Origin: Pedobacter sp. Hv1
GTDB taxonomy: Bacteria > Bacteroidota > Bacteroidia > Sphingobacteriales > Sphingobacteriaceae
Assembly: GCF_001412215.1 (NCBI RefSeq)
Contig: NZ_LLWP01000001.1
Location: forward strand, 372,001-436,000
Direction of reading: 5' to 3'
Length of the DNA stretch: 64,000 nt
In this document: positions 9,394-18,807 of the stretch, in pieces
How the letters are laid out: the number at the start of each line of letters is the position of its first letter
How positions within the stretch are numbered: position 1 is the stretch's first letter
Notes under the pieces: model-generated
Told to the model about the DNA's origin: nothing
Databases searched by the model: none
The model's input: the letters and a program-made list of their open reading frames with translations, nothing else
Made by a program: the position numbers and the translations under genes

Positions 9394-9412
9394 TAGTGTA
9401 ATTATTACACTA
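9394..9412. promoter_or_regulatory. NrtR-type operator, copy 1
   Basis: TAGTGTAATTATTACACTA is a perfect 19 bp palindrome. It shares the architecture GTGTA-N5-TACAC, with flanking A and T, with sites at 17316, 20063 and 23753. The site at 20063 lies in the shared control region of the Nudix-family regulator gene and pfkA. Confidence 0.7.
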
Positions 9413-9655
9413 TTTTGAGATATTTTGATTCGCAATTAACTCATAATCAATAATTTAATTTATAAACACTAAATATTTTAAATTTATTACTCCATAAATT
9501 ATTTGTCATTTTGGCCATTTTACCTGTATAAAATATGGCGTTCAAAAAAAATATGACATAAAATTTTGATTTTTCATATGCTACGCTAAATTTACAATAG
9601 TGTAATACACAATTAATTATAACCAAATATTTCACCTTTAAAACGGGCTTTTTCT

Positions 9656-12600
9656 ATGAAAGTACTTTACCCCATTAAGCTTTGTATGTTAATGTTTTTT
9701 GCACTCTGCACATTAACAACTTATGCGCAAACTGGAAGCATTTCTGGTAAAATTGTTGATGATTCAAAACTCCCAATTCCTGGTGTAACAGTACAGGTTG
9801 ATGGGACCCAAAAAATCACAATTACAGACAATGATGGAAACTTTAAAATCACAGGTTTAAACAGTGGAACTTATACCCTAACTGCAAAGTATCTTGGCTA
9901 TGCTGCTACCAAATTAACAGCTACCGTTGGTGCTGGCAATGTGGTGCTCAATTTCGAGCTTAAACCAGAAGCTCAAGGTCTTGATGAAGTAATTGTAGTG
10001 GGTTATGGTACGCAAACCAAACGTGAGGTAACAGGCTCCATAGCAAGAGTAGGTGGCGATAAACTAACTGCCCTCCCTACCCCAAGTTTTGAAGCCAGCT
10101 TACAAGGAAGAGCTGCTGGTGTACAAGTTACGCAAGGTAGCGGTTTAGCTGGTAGTGGCTCAGTAATTAGAGTTAGAGGTATTGGCTCTATTAGTGCGGG
10201 TGGTGATCCTTTATATGTAATTGATGGGATCCCGGTAACGGCCGATCCATTTTTAAATGGTAACAGAGGGGCTATGAACCAAAATCCTTTAGCTACCATT
10301 AACGCAAACGATATTGAATCTGTAGAGATCTTAAAAGATGCAGGTGCTGCCGGCATTTATGGCTCTCGTGGTGCAAATGGGGTAATATTGGTTACTACCA
10401 AACGTGGTAAGCAAGGTAAGCCTACCATTAACTTCTCTACTAAATTTGGATTAAGCACTTATGCCAACAAACCAGATTTTGTAAATGGTCCAGAATGGTT
10501 ACAGCTGCGTCAAGAAGCATGGATAAACGATGGCAATACTGGTTTAGCTACCTTGCCACAAAATTTAACCTGGGCACAAGCTCAACAAAACAATACAGAT
10601 TGGTTTAATCTGGTTACAGAAACTGGAAAATCAAACGATCAACAATTGTCATTTAGTCAAGGTACAGAAAAGTTAAGAACCTATATCAGCGCCAATTATG
10701 GCGACAACCAGAGCTTTTTAAAAGGCAACTCTTACGAGAAATATGGTGTTAGAGCAAACGTTGATATCAAACCAACCAATTATTTCTCGGCAAATATCAA
10801 TATTGGTTACAGTAAAGGTACCAACACTAGGGTAAGTGCTGCTTGGAGTGGTGGTATTGGCGATGCCATGTCTACAGCCTTGCCAATTTATCCGGTATTT
10901 AATGCTGATGGTACCTATTGGGTAAATGGAGCAAATCCTGCCCGTACCATTAATTATATGGATTGGAAAAGTGTTGATCAACGTTTATTGGCAGGCATTA
11001 CCCTAGAATTGAAACCTTTCAAAAACTTCACCTTAAAAGGTATTGCCAATATGGATAACCTGCGTGTAGTAGAAGATCAGTTTTCGCCAAAAGAATTAAC
11101 TGGCAATGCCAATGGTTATGCCAATCGTTGGGACAACAAAATCTTAAACAGAAACTTTACAGGTACTGCCAATTACGACATCAACATTGATAAAAGCAAA
11201 ATTACCATTCTAGCTGGTGCCGAAGCACAAAATTTTGAGCAAAATGGTTATCCAAGTGGTATTGGAGGCGATGCAAATACCCCTTACTCTAAAGACCAAG
11301 CTGCTTTATTTGCACGTATGGCTGTAATGGCATCAACCAATTCGCTATATTATGTAAATGGATTAAACAGAACAACTTTTGCCAGTTTGTTTGGTCGTAT
11401 CAATTATGCTTACGACAACAAATATTTCCTACAACTATTAATGCGTAGAGATGGTTCGTCTAAGTTCGGTCCAAATAAAAAATACGGTTACTTCCCTGCT
11501 GCTTCTGCTGCTTGGACCATTAGCCAAGAAGACTTTTTAAAGGGCAACAAAACCATTAGCAATTTAAAATTAAGAGCCAGTTATGGTATTACTGGTAATG
11601 CGAACATCCCTCCGGGCGAGTATTATGCTAAATTTGGTAACAGTGGTTCGTACAATGGAAATCCTGCTACCAGCCCACAAAACGTAGAAAACCCTAACCT
11701 ACATTGGGAACAGTTAAAAAGTATAGATGCTGCTATCGAGTTCGGTTTCTTCAATAACCGTTTATCTGGAGAGTTTGCTTACTACAACAAAAGAACTTCT
11801 GATGTATTGATCAATGGTGGTATCTCTCCTTCAACAGGCTTTGGCACTGCTTATCAAAATGTGGGCGAAATCCTGAATGAAGGTTTAGAGCTGAGCTTAA
11901 ACACCATTAACGTTAATGGTAAAAACTTTAAGTGGACCACTAATTTTAACATCTCTAAAAACTATAACGAAGTAGTAAGTATCGGTAGTCTATCGGCTGA
12001 TGCCATTGGTGGTGGTACTAACGATACCCGTATCATTTTGGGCAAACCAGTAGGCACCAACTTTTTGGTACGTTATTATGGTGTAGATCCTAATGATGGT
12101 TTACCGATCTGGTTAAATAAAGATGGTTACCAAACTAAGAATTTCTCTTTGGATGATCGTGTTGCCGTTGGCAAGGTTATTCCTGATTATGTAGGTGGTT
12201 TAACCAATACATTTACTTTTAAAGGTTTTGAATTAACTACCCTATTCACTTTTGCAATTGGTGGCAATATTTACGATGGCTCTGCCAAACGTCAATTGGG
12301 TGTGGTTACCGATTGGAACATCAGAACTGACATTGCAGATAGATGGAGAAAACCTGGCGATATTGCAAAATTCCCTCGTTTAACCATGAATTCTAATAAC
12401 TATCCGGGCTTATCTAGTGAGTGGAATTACAACTCTACCATGTTCTTATACGATGCTTCATTTGCTAGGTTGAGAGAATTAACACTAGCCTATAACCTCC
12501 CAGCCGATTTTGCCAAAAGAATTGGCATGCGTAATGCGAGGGTTTTTGCTACTGGAATGAACCTCTTAACTTTTACCAAGTACCCAGGTGGCGATCCAGA

Positions 12601-12712
12601 AATAGCTAGGGATTTTGAAAATCCTCAGGATAGAAACATGAGTCCTAATGTGACCTATTTAACTACGCCACAACAAAAAACAATAACGTTTGGCTTTTCA
12701 ACAGCATTTTAG
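9656..12712 (+). CDS. susC: SusC/RagA-family TonB-dependent outer-membrane transporter
   Basis: 1018 residues. A signal peptide (1-25, TTYAQ) is followed by a carboxypeptidase-regulatory-like domain (about 28-110), a plug domain with the SusC signature DEVIVVGYGTQTKREVTGS, then a C-terminal barrel ending in aromatic residues (TFGFSTAF). It pulls oligosaccharides across the outer membrane using TonB energy, with SusD as the lid. SusD follows 23 bp downstream. No extra N-terminal STN (sigma-signalling) domain is present, which agrees with control by DNA-binding regulators rather than an anti-sigma pair. Starch or maltodextrin as substrate is inferred from the neighbouring SusE/F-like gene and the amylase cluster. 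Confidence 0.95.
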   Translation: MKVLYPIKLCMLMFFALCTLTTYAQTGSISGKIVDDSKLPIPGVTVQVDGTQKITITDNDGNFKITGLNSGTYTLTAKYLGYAATKLTATVGAGNVVLNFELKPEAQGLDEVIVVGYGTQTKREVTGSIARVGGDKLTALPTPSFEASLQGRAAGVQVTQGSGLAGSGSVIRVRGIGSISAGGDPLYVIDGIPVTADPFLNGNRGAMNQNPLATINANDIESVEILKDAGAAGIYGSRGANGVILVTTKRGKQGKPTINFSTKFGLSTYANKPDFVNGPEWLQLRQEAWINDGNTGLATLPQNLTWAQAQQNNTDWFNLVTETGKSNDQQLSFSQGTEKLRTYISANYGDNQSFLKGNSYEKYGVRANVDIKPTNYFSANINIGYSKGTNTRVSAAWSGGIGDAMSTALPIYPVFNADGTYWVNGANPARTINYMDWKSVDQRLLAGITLELKPFKNFTLKGIANMDNLRVVEDQFSPKELTGNANGYANRWDNKILNRNFTGTANYDINIDKSKITILAGAEAQNFEQNGYPSGIGGDANTPYSKDQAALFARMAVMASTNSLYYVNGLNRTTFASLFGRINYAYDNKYFLQLLMRRDGSSKFGPNKKYGYFPAASAAWTISQEDFLKGNKTISNLKLRASYGITGNANIPPGEYYAKFGNSGSYNGNPATSPQNVENPNLHWEQLKSIDAAIEFGFFNNRLSGEFAYYNKRTSDVLINGGISPSTGFGTAYQNVGEILNEGLELSLNTINVNGKNFKWTTNFNISKNYNEVVSIGSLSADAIGGGTNDTRIILGKPVGTNFLVRYYGVDPNDGLPIWLNKDGYQTKNFSLDDRVAVGKVIPDYVGGLTNTFTFKGFELTTLFTFAIGGNIYDGSAKRQLGVVTDWNIRTDIADRWRKPGDIAKFPRLTMNSNNYPGLSSEWNYNSTMFLYDASFARLRELTLAYNLPADFAKRIGMRNARVFATGMNLLTFTKYPGGDPEIARDFENPQDRNMSPNVTYLTTPQQKTITFGFSTAF

Positions 12713-12735
12713 TACGCATCTTAAAAATTAGAAAA

Positions 12736-14109
12736 ATGAAAATCAATTATAAAATACTAGCAAAAGGAGTTTGTTTACTACTGATCGTTACAGGGATAAC
12801 AAGTTGTGAAAAGTTTTTAGATGCTCCACCCTTAAATGTGGTTACTAAAGCAGAAGCTTTAAAAGACGAGGCTGGTGTAGCAGCGGTAATGAATTCAGCT
12901 TATCAGATATTAGGGGGTGGCGGTGTATTTGGCGGAAAATATCAGGTAATTTCAGAACTGATGGCAGACAATCTTCAAGGTAATTTGTTAAATGGAGATT
13001 ACGGCGAGATCTACAATAGAAAAACCTCTGTTTTTGGCGATTACAAAAATGGTTTCTATACCGAAATTTATCAGGCCAATTACCGAGCCAATACCGTGCT
13101 CGAAAATTTAGGTGTTACTGCTGCTAAAAGAGATGACTTAGAAGGTCAGGCTAGATTTGTGCGTGCATTTGCTCATTTTATATCTGTACGCTTTTGGGCA
13201 CAACCTTATGGCACAACAGCAGACAATAGCCAGCTAGGTGTACCATTAAGAACAAGCACAGCGATAGAGCCTGCTACAAGAGCAACGGTAAAACAGGTTT
13301 ACGATCAAATCATCGCCGATCTAAAAACTGCCGAAACTAAACTAAATGATGTCAATCCGGGTTATCCGACCAAATTAGCTGCCAAAGCTTTATTGGCAAG
13401 GGTTTATTTCTCTATGAACGATTTCACCAATGCCTATCTTTATTCCAATCAGGTAATTACGAGTGGCAGATTCACTTTCGAAGCAGATTATACCAAAAGA
13501 TTTTCTGAAGGATTAAGTACAGAAGCTATTTTTCAGATCATCAATACTGAAGGCAGTTACAGCACTGGTGGTTCATTGAGAGACAACTTCCGTTCTGATT
13601 TTAACTTGCCAACCTTAAGGTTCACCCCTGCTTTTTATGCATTTGTTAATACCACTAACGATGTGCGTAAAGCATGGTTCAATACGGTAAAATATCCAGG
13701 CGAAATTGTAACCACCAAATACAACAAAGAAAGATTTAATGTACCTGTACTCCATTTAACAGAAATGAAGTTGATCAGGGCAGAATCTGCTGCAGAATTA
13801 AATACCAATTTAAGTGTGGCCGTTGGCGATATCAACGATATCTTGAACAGAGCCTATGCAGGTACCAAATCTATCCCAGCCAATTCATCGGCCGCTTTGA
13901 TCAAAGCCAATGCCCGTGCAGAACGCTTGATAGAAATGGTAGCAGAAGGAGACCGTTTGTATGAAATTAAAAGAATTGGTGCCAAAGGCGAAAATATTGA
14001 TAGACGCGGTGCAATTTGGAATTGTACAGGTTTAATCTTACAATTTCCAGTAAGCGAAATGGCAAGTAATACCAGTTTCCAACGCAATGTTGAAGGTGGC
14101 TGTAACTAA
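12736..14109 (+). CDS. susD: SusD/RagB-family surface glycan-binding lipoprotein
   Basis: 457 residues, slightly short for the family. The lipobox ends at Cys24 (TGITSC), followed by EKFLDAPPLNVV, the usual SusD start. The helical TPR-like scaffold is visible (RARFVRAFAHFISVRFWAQP, KLAAKALLARVYFSMNDF), and the C-terminus has the typical ERLIEMVAEGDRLYEIKR. It should cap SusC from outside and hold the oligosaccharide. It lies in the susC operon. Confidence 0.95.
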   Translation: MKINYKILAKGVCLLLIVTGITSCEKFLDAPPLNVVTKAEALKDEAGVAAVMNSAYQILGGGGVFGGKYQVISELMADNLQGNLLNGDYGEIYNRKTSVFGDYKNGFYTEIYQANYRANTVLENLGVTAAKRDDLEGQARFVRAFAHFISVRFWAQPYGTTADNSQLGVPLRTSTAIEPATRATVKQVYDQIIADLKTAETKLNDVNPGYPTKLAAKALLARVYFSMNDFTNAYLYSNQVITSGRFTFEADYTKRFSEGLSTEAIFQIINTEGSYSTGGSLRDNFRSDFNLPTLRFTPAFYAFVNTTNDVRKAWFNTVKYPGEIVTTKYNKERFNVPVLHLTEMKLIRAESAAELNTNLSVAVGDINDILNRAYAGTKSIPANSSAALIKANARAERLIEMVAEGDRLYEIKRIGAKGENIDRRGAIWNCTGLILQFPVSEMASNTSFQRNVEGGCN

Positions 14110-14127
14110 AATTAAATTCGATAAGAA

Positions 14128-14625
14128 ATGAACAATATTAAATATATCATCTTGGCCTTATGTGTAATCTCGGTATGGGGTTGCAAGCCAGAAGAATTTG
14201 GGCCTATTGGTGCCGAAGACAATATTTTAAAGGAAATGCAGGGTACTTGGGGTTTAACAAAAGTTACCCAGGTAGACCAAGATGCCACTACTAAGGGCTT
14301 TCCTTACAAACAGCTAGACATTACCAATGTATATGCCTATAAAGACCTGTCTATTGCCTTACAAGGCGATGCTTCGGGGGCACCTACTTCGTTTACCATT
14401 ACGCCAGGCAACTCGCCAAAGATTTCTGATTTTAATACAGGAAACTGGGTGGTAGACAATGCCAAAGCGCCTACCATTATTACATTAAAAAATGGAAACA
14501 TGACTTCCGATCTCACCTTGGGTTCTTACGCTGGTTTAAAAAGCGGAAAATTCTATCTGAGAAAGATCAAAAAAGCAAATGGCAAAATTGTCGTGAGTTA
14601 TATCTATGAATTCACTAAAAAATAA
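14128..14625 (+). CDS. Lipocalin-like lipoprotein, DUF5004-like
   Basis: 165 residues with a lipobox ending at Cys19 (VISVWGC). The segment MQGTWGLTKVTQVDQD and a later series of beta strands resemble the DUF5004 / lipocalin-like small lipoproteins found in Bacteroidota polysaccharide loci. The function is unknown; a surface or periplasmic binding role fits. It sits 18 bp after susD and 6 bp before the next gene, inside the uptake operon. Confidence 0.65.
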   Translation: MNNIKYIILALCVISVWGCKPEEFGPIGAEDNILKEMQGTWGLTKVTQVDQDATTKGFPYKQLDITNVYAYKDLSIALQGDASGAPTSFTITPGNSPKISDFNTGNWVVDNAKAPTIITLKNGNMTSDLTLGSYAGLKSGKFYLRKIKKANGKIVVSYIYEFTKK

Positions 14626-14631
14626 TCCATC

Positions 14632-15402
14632 ATGAAAAAACTGATATTATCAATCATATTTACTTTCAGCGTAGCTTTTGCTTTTGCACAAGTTACCTTC
14701 AGCCCTGCTACTTTTACCGCAGAAGACGAAGTAACCATTACCTTAGATGTAACGGGTACACCAATGGCTGGACAAGACGATGTTTACCTTTGGATGTTCT
14801 CTAACGATGGTGTTGGAGGTGGTAAAGATGCCTTAACCAATGGTCAATGGGGTAATTCTTCTGATGCAGCAAGAATGACCAAAATTGCCACTAACAAATT
14901 TACTTTCAAATTTACTGGCACTACCCTATTTGGCCAAAGCCCTGCAGAACTAATCAACTTTGGTTTTTTGGGCAAAAGCAAAGATGGCTCTAAACAAACA
15001 CAAGATTTTAAGCCCTTTAAATTCGACCCTTTGGTATTTAGTCCATCACAGTTCAGGATCTTTCCGGGTAAATTAGATGCTACCGACATGAGTACGGTTT
15101 ATTTTCACCAAGATCAGGCCACAGAACAGAACGTACAAAGAATGTTCGACGTAAAAGTTACCCTAACTTTTTATAACGATGCCGGAGCCGTAGTGGGTAC
15201 CAAAACAGGTTTAGTGGCTATTAAAGAATCTACAACTGTTTATTCCTATTCATTTATTCCAGATCGTGTAATTACCATTCCAGCTGGAACAAAACTAAAT
15301 AAGTTCACCTATCAATTTACAGGGAGTATTAAAGATGCCAATGGTGGTAACATACCTACAAGCGCTCCTGTAAACGAAGTTGTTTATACTGTCTTTAATT
15401 AA
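14632..15402 (+). CDS. Secreted beta-rich accessory protein of the starch locus
   Basis: 256 residues with a signal peptide (1-20, AFAFAQ) and no lipobox, unlike the genes on either side. The mature part begins VTFSPATFTAEDEVTITLDV, an Ig/E-set-like fold, and is rich in aromatics (YLWMFSNDG). It may be a soluble periplasmic or exported glycan-binding protein. I cannot name a family with certainty. Operon position between the small lipoprotein and the SusE/F-like gene supports a role in oligosaccharide capture. Confidence 0.6.
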   Translation: MKKLILSIIFTFSVAFAFAQVTFSPATFTAEDEVTITLDVTGTPMAGQDDVYLWMFSNDGVGGGKDALTNGQWGNSSDAARMTKIATNKFTFKFTGTTLFGQSPAELINFGFLGKSKDGSKQTQDFKPFKFDPLVFSPSQFRIFPGKLDATDMSTVYFHQDQATEQNVQRMFDVKVTLTFYNDAGAVVGTKTGLVAIKESTTVYSYSFIPDRVITIPAGTKLNKFTYQFTGSIKDANGGNIPTSAPVNEVVYTVFN

Positions 15403-15410
15403 GCTCAAAA

Positions 15411-17201
15411 ATGAAAAACAAGATATTATATACACTATTGGCAGTTGTAGCAATTGCTTTTGGTTGTAAAAAAACAGAATTCGATGAGGTGTCTAAAGGC
15501 GAAGCGCTGGGTGCATTTGCTATTGCTGCTCCTGTAAACAATACCATGTTGGTATTAAACTCAGCTACGCCAAGTAACAAGATTACTTTTAGTTGGACTG
15601 CTGCTACACCAGGTGTAAGCACAAAACCTACCTATAAATTTGTAGCTGCGTTAAAAACTGGATCAATAGACGTACCACTTATTGAGTTTCCATCAGATAA
15701 TGCGGGTACCAGTACTACTTTAACCTTAACTCAAAAACAATTAGACGATGCTCTAAAAGCAAAATCAATTGCAGATGGTGCAAAAGTTGACCTGATCTGG
15801 GCTATCCAAGCCACCAATGGCAATGTAAAGGTAGTTACTACTGGAACAGCAATGAACATTGCCATTACCCGTATGGGCGATGGGGTAACCAACTTCTTGT
15901 TGTACGGTCCTGTTTCTTCGAATACTTCATTGGTGATCAATCCAAACTCAACTACAGATTTCCTGAACTTTAAATGGCAAAAATCATTTCCTGGAGTAGC
16001 AGCCAATCTAGTTAAATATCAAATCAAGTTTGTAGCTAAAGGTGGCAACTTTGCTAGTCCTTTATTTACCTATACCTCAAACAATAACGGTTTAGATTCT
16101 GCTTTAGCTGTAGGTTATAAAGATATCAGCGATAAGCTAAGTGCCGCTGGTTTTACAGATCAGGCCACCCCTGTTGCTTTGCAATGGACAGTTGAAGCAA
16201 CTTCTGGAAATTTCAAAAAAACAGCAGATTATGTAAATGATCTGGTGATTACCAGAGAGGTTAAAATTTTCTTGGTTGGTGGCGATACACCTGCAAGCTG
16301 GACAGCAGAAAATGCTTTACCAATGATTGCCGATGTTTCAAACCCAGGTACCTTCTACATTTATGTAAAATTAAATGCAGGTAATGGTGGTCTGAAATTC
16401 TTGAACCAACAACAATGGCCAGGTGGTAGCTTAAATGCTTCAGACTGGGGCATGAAACCTGGAAGCCCAGGCGATGCTGTGGTAGACAACGAAGTAAACA
16501 TTGAAAACTATGGTCCTTCTGGCGTTTACCGTGTAACCTTCGATCAAAAGAACCTTAAATATTATGTACAGGCAAACTACGGACGTATGGGTGCTGTAGG
16601 TGGCGCAACTGCCGCAGGCTGGAACCCACCTAATATTTTCCCTAGCCAAGGTTTAAACTTTATGGGCACCAATAAGTTTATGGGCTTTGTAAATTTAACT
16701 GCTGGACAGGAATGGAAAATGATTGACGGTGCGGAATGGCCAAATGGCGGTGGACCGGTATCTCAATCTAGAGATTATGGCAAAGGTACTGCAGACGGTG
16801 TGCTGGCAGAAACAAATGAAAGCAACTTCCCTGTTGTAGGGCCATCTGGCTTACGCAGAATCATTTGGGACGGAACAGACATCAAAAACCTGAAATACTC
16901 GGTTACCGATGGTACCATATTCTTGGTAGGTAATGCAACTGCTGGTGGTTGGGATAATTCTGCAGGTAATGCTGCGCTACCTGCCATGACTTATAGTGGC
17001 AATGGCAAATGGACAGTAACCACAGCAATGACAGCTGGAGAGTTTAAATTTATTGTAACCAAAGGAAGTTGGGATTATAACTACGGTGGCAAAGCAGGTG
17101 CAATTGCGGAAGGTGGCGACAACCTGATGATTGCTACTGCAGGCAGTTATACCATTACTTTAGACGAGTACAATAGAACCTATACCATTACCAAAAATTA
17201 A
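15411..17201 (+). CDS. SusE/SusF-like starch-binding outer-membrane lipoprotein
   Basis: 596 residues, lipobox Cys19 (VAIAFGC). Two N-terminal SusE-type Ig-like domains are visible (about 30-150 and 155-280; each has a KITFSWTAA or FLNFKWQKS strand). Three repeated C-terminal modules follow (about 285-390, 393-495, 497-596), opening with IFLVGGDTPASW, MGAVGGATAAGWNP and IFLVGNATAGGWDN, each containing Trp-rich strands like those that stack on glucose rings in SusE/SusF. It should tether starch at the cell surface. It is the last gene of the susC operon and is followed by a strong terminator. Confidence 0.88.
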   Translation: MKNKILYTLLAVVAIAFGCKKTEFDEVSKGEALGAFAIAAPVNNTMLVLNSATPSNKITFSWTAATPGVSTKPTYKFVAALKTGSIDVPLIEFPSDNAGTSTTLTLTQKQLDDALKAKSIADGAKVDLIWAIQATNGNVKVVTTGTAMNIAITRMGDGVTNFLLYGPVSSNTSLVINPNSTTDFLNFKWQKSFPGVAANLVKYQIKFVAKGGNFASPLFTYTSNNNGLDSALAVGYKDISDKLSAAGFTDQATPVALQWTVEATSGNFKKTADYVNDLVITREVKIFLVGGDTPASWTAENALPMIADVSNPGTFYIYVKLNAGNGGLKFLNQQQWPGGSLNASDWGMKPGSPGDAVVDNEVNIENYGPSGVYRVTFDQKNLKYYVQANYGRMGAVGGATAAGWNPPNIFPSQGLNFMGTNKFMGFVNLTAGQEWKMIDGAEWPNGGGPVSQSRDYGKGTADGVLAETNESNFPVVGPSGLRRIIWDGTDIKNLKYSVTDGTIFLVGNATAGGWDNSAGNAALPAMTYSGNGKWTVTTAMTAGEFKFIVTKGSWDYNYGGKAGAIAEGGDNLMIATAGSYTITLDEYNRTYTITKN

Positions 17202-17218
17202 AACATACCTCAAAATAG

Positions 17219-17252
17219 AAAAGTCCTTAATTAATTTTAAGGACTTTTTTTA
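17219..17252 (+). terminator. Rho-independent terminator of the susC operon
   Basis: A 12 bp perfect stem (AAAAGTCCTTAA at 17219-17230 with its complement at 17237-17248), a 6 nt loop and a run of T lie 18 bp after the SusE/F-like stop codon. Confidence 0.9.
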
Positions 17253-17315
17253 TGTTTTATTTTTCGGAAAATCAGACCATATACCAAAGCCAAAACTGGT
17301 CTTAATTAGGCCTTA

Positions 17316-17336
17316 TTAGTGTATAAAGTACACTTT
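17316..17336. promoter_or_regulatory. NrtR-type operator, copy 2
   Basis: TTAGTGTA-TAAAG-TACACTT, with a perfect core AGTGTA-N5-TACACT at 17318-17334. It lies about 150 bp upstream of the BadF-type kinase gene. A separate 12 bp palindrome, TCAAACGTTTGA, at 17365-17376 resembles a LacI-family core (AAACGTTT) and may be a second control site. Confidence 0.7.
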
Positions 17337-17486
17337 ATTAGATAATGCCCTTAAAACCACTAATTCAAACGTTTGATATAAACTCAGTGTTAAGGAATAA
17401 AAAACTAAATTTTAATTTTTTTTTCAAAAAAACCCACATATATTGGTAGACTTTTTACTTAATACATAACTTAACAAACCAAAAAA

Positions 17487-18338
17487 ATGATAGTTATTGC
17501 AGACGGTGGATCAACAAAGACGAATTGGTGTTTAATCAATGAAGCGGGAAGAAAAATCCATTTTAACACTGAAGGATACAACCCTTATTTTTCTGATAGC
17601 GATTATATTGAAAACTCTTTGAAAAGTTCTTTACCAGACCATTTAGAACCAGAAAAGCTAACAGAAGTAAATTATTACGGCGCAGGTTGTTCTACTGATG
17701 CAAAAAGAAAAATTGTAGCAGATGCCATGGAAAAAGTATTTCCGAATGCCAAAGTTAACATCGGTCACGATTTATTAGCTTCATGCCGTGCCCTATTAGG
17801 AGATAACGAAGGTTTTGCTGCAATTTTAGGCACAGGCACCAATACTTGCCTTTACGATGGCAATGACATTTCATTGAACATCGATTCGCTAGGTTATTTC
17901 TTAGGAGACGAAGGCAGTGGCAGTTACATTGGCAAACGCATCTTGGCCGATTACATGAAAGGTTACATGCCTAAAGGATTAAGAGAAAGCTTTTACGACA
18001 ATTACGCATTAACCAACGAAGATATTTTTGAGCATATCTACAACAAGCCGTTACCTAACCGTTTCTGCGCTAGCTTTAGCAAGTTTATTTACGATTTTAA
18101 AGACAGCTACGAAGAATATACAACAGGTGTGGTAGATTATGCCTTTACCGCTTTCTTCGAGAACTTAGTAATCCACTATCCTAACTACAAAAACTATGCA
18201 TTAAACTGTGTAGGTTCTGTAGGTTATAGCTTTAGAGATATTTTAAGTATCGTAGCCGATAGATACGAAATGGGCGTAGGTAAAATTATCCGCTCGCCAA
18301 TAGACGATCTGGTAGACTACCATTTAAGCAAAAAATAA
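17487..18338 (+). CDS. BadF/BadG-type ASKHA sugar kinase (N-acetylglucosamine/glucose kinase-like)
   Basis: 283 residues. It has the ASKHA-fold nucleotide motifs: phosphate-1 DGGSTKTNW (residues 6-14), a catalytic-type Asp95 in GHDLLASC, phosphate-2 GTGTNT (115-120) and GDEGSGSYIG (140-149). The family phosphorylates hexoses or amino sugars with ATP in the cytoplasm; the exact sugar cannot be read from sequence. In this setting (starch uptake, maltose phosphorylase, PfkA) glucose is the simplest candidate, with N-acetylglucosamine as the alternative. An NrtR-type operator lies upstream and a terminator follows directly. Confidence 0.85.
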   Translation: MIVIADGGSTKTNWCLINEAGRKIHFNTEGYNPYFSDSDYIENSLKSSLPDHLEPEKLTEVNYYGAGCSTDAKRKIVADAMEKVFPNAKVNIGHDLLASCRALLGDNEGFAAILGTGTNTCLYDGNDISLNIDSLGYFLGDEGSGSYIGKRILADYMKGYMPKGLRESFYDNYALTNEDIFEHIYNKPLPNRFCASFSKFIYDFKDSYEEYTTGVVDYAFTAFFENLVIHYPNYKNYALNCVGSVGYSFRDILSIVADRYEMGVGKIIRSPIDDLVDYHLSKK

Positions 18339-18340
18339 AA

Positions 18341-18372
18341 AAAAAGCCTCAATATTAATCGAGGCTTTTTTT
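18341..18372 (+). terminator. Rho-independent terminator after the sugar kinase
   Basis: AAAAAGCCTC (18341-18350) pairs with GAGGCTTTTT (18361-18370) around a 10 nt loop, followed by more T. It begins immediately after the kinase stop codon. Confidence 0.9.
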
Positions 18373-18552
18373 TTGAGTTATGGGTTATGGGTTGTAAGTT
18401 ATGAGTTTGCAGTCGACAGTTCTCAGTTGCCAGTACCAGTTCACAATTCAACCGCTTTGAGCTTTATCAGTAAACTAATGACCAATGAGCTATTCTGTTT
18501 TTATACTTTGTACCAATGAACAACTGAACCAATGAACTAATTATATCAACCA

Positions 18553-18612
18553 TGTCAGTCTGAGCCTGTCGAAGACCTTTTAGTAGTGCACTTCGATAAG
18601 CTCAGTGTGACA
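18553..18612. repeat. REP-like inverted repeat
   Basis: TGTCAGTCTGAGCCTGTCGA at the left and TTCGATAAGCTCAGTGTGACA-like sequence at the right form a 60 bp imperfect hairpin. It is a copy of the element seen at 6832-6905. Confidence 0.75.
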
Positions 18613-18658
18613 ATCATTAATTGGAAATAGTTAAATATATAAAACAACTTTAGCTCAA

Positions 18659-18676
18659 GTTGGCGTCCACGCCAAC
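18659..18676. repeat. Short perfect hairpin
   Basis: GTTGGCGT-CC-ACGCCAAC, two 8 bp GC-rich arms with a 2 nt loop. No T run follows, so it is not an obvious terminator. It is probably another dispersed palindrome. Confidence 0.5.
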
Positions 18677-18807
18677 GGGTTATGCAAATAGTGCCTACGA
18701 ATGAATAAAGACTAAGGATTATTTATTGATAGAGTTGTGAATTTTTGTAGTACCAGTTTACAATTGAATGCTTTGAGCTTTCAGCCTTTTGCTTTCCGCT
18801 TTAAGCT

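Larger units (their letters stand above)
9211..9655 (+). promoter_or_regulatory. Control region upstream of susC
   Basis: 445 bp without a convincing gene; the reverse-strand frames here are low-complexity AT-rich artefacts. It holds a LacI-type palindrome (9343-9376), an NrtR-type palindrome (9394-9412) and a further half-site, AGTGTAA, at 9599-9605 close to the susC start. The -7 element is unclear. TATTTTGA at 9421 is only a partial match to TAnnTTTG. Confidence 0.65.
18374..18807. repeat. Gene-free spacer of degenerate repeats
   Basis: No gene. It contains varied copies of words such as GAGTTATGGGTTATGGG, GTACCAGTTCACAATT and CAATGAACAACTGAACC, one REP-like hairpin (18553-18612), one short perfect hairpin (18659-18676) and a CTTTGAGCTTTCAGCC-type pyrimidine-rich end near 18770-18810. 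Confidence 0.6.

Noticed and set aside
9599..9609. GTGTAATACAC before susC as a fifth NrtR-type site
   Set aside because: The arms are 4 bp with a 3 nt spacer instead of GTGTA-N5-TACAC; kept only as a half-site.
9199..9635. Two reverse-strand frames upstream of susC (78 and 62 residues)
   Set aside because: They contain low-complexity AT-rich translation and lie over the operators; no coding character.
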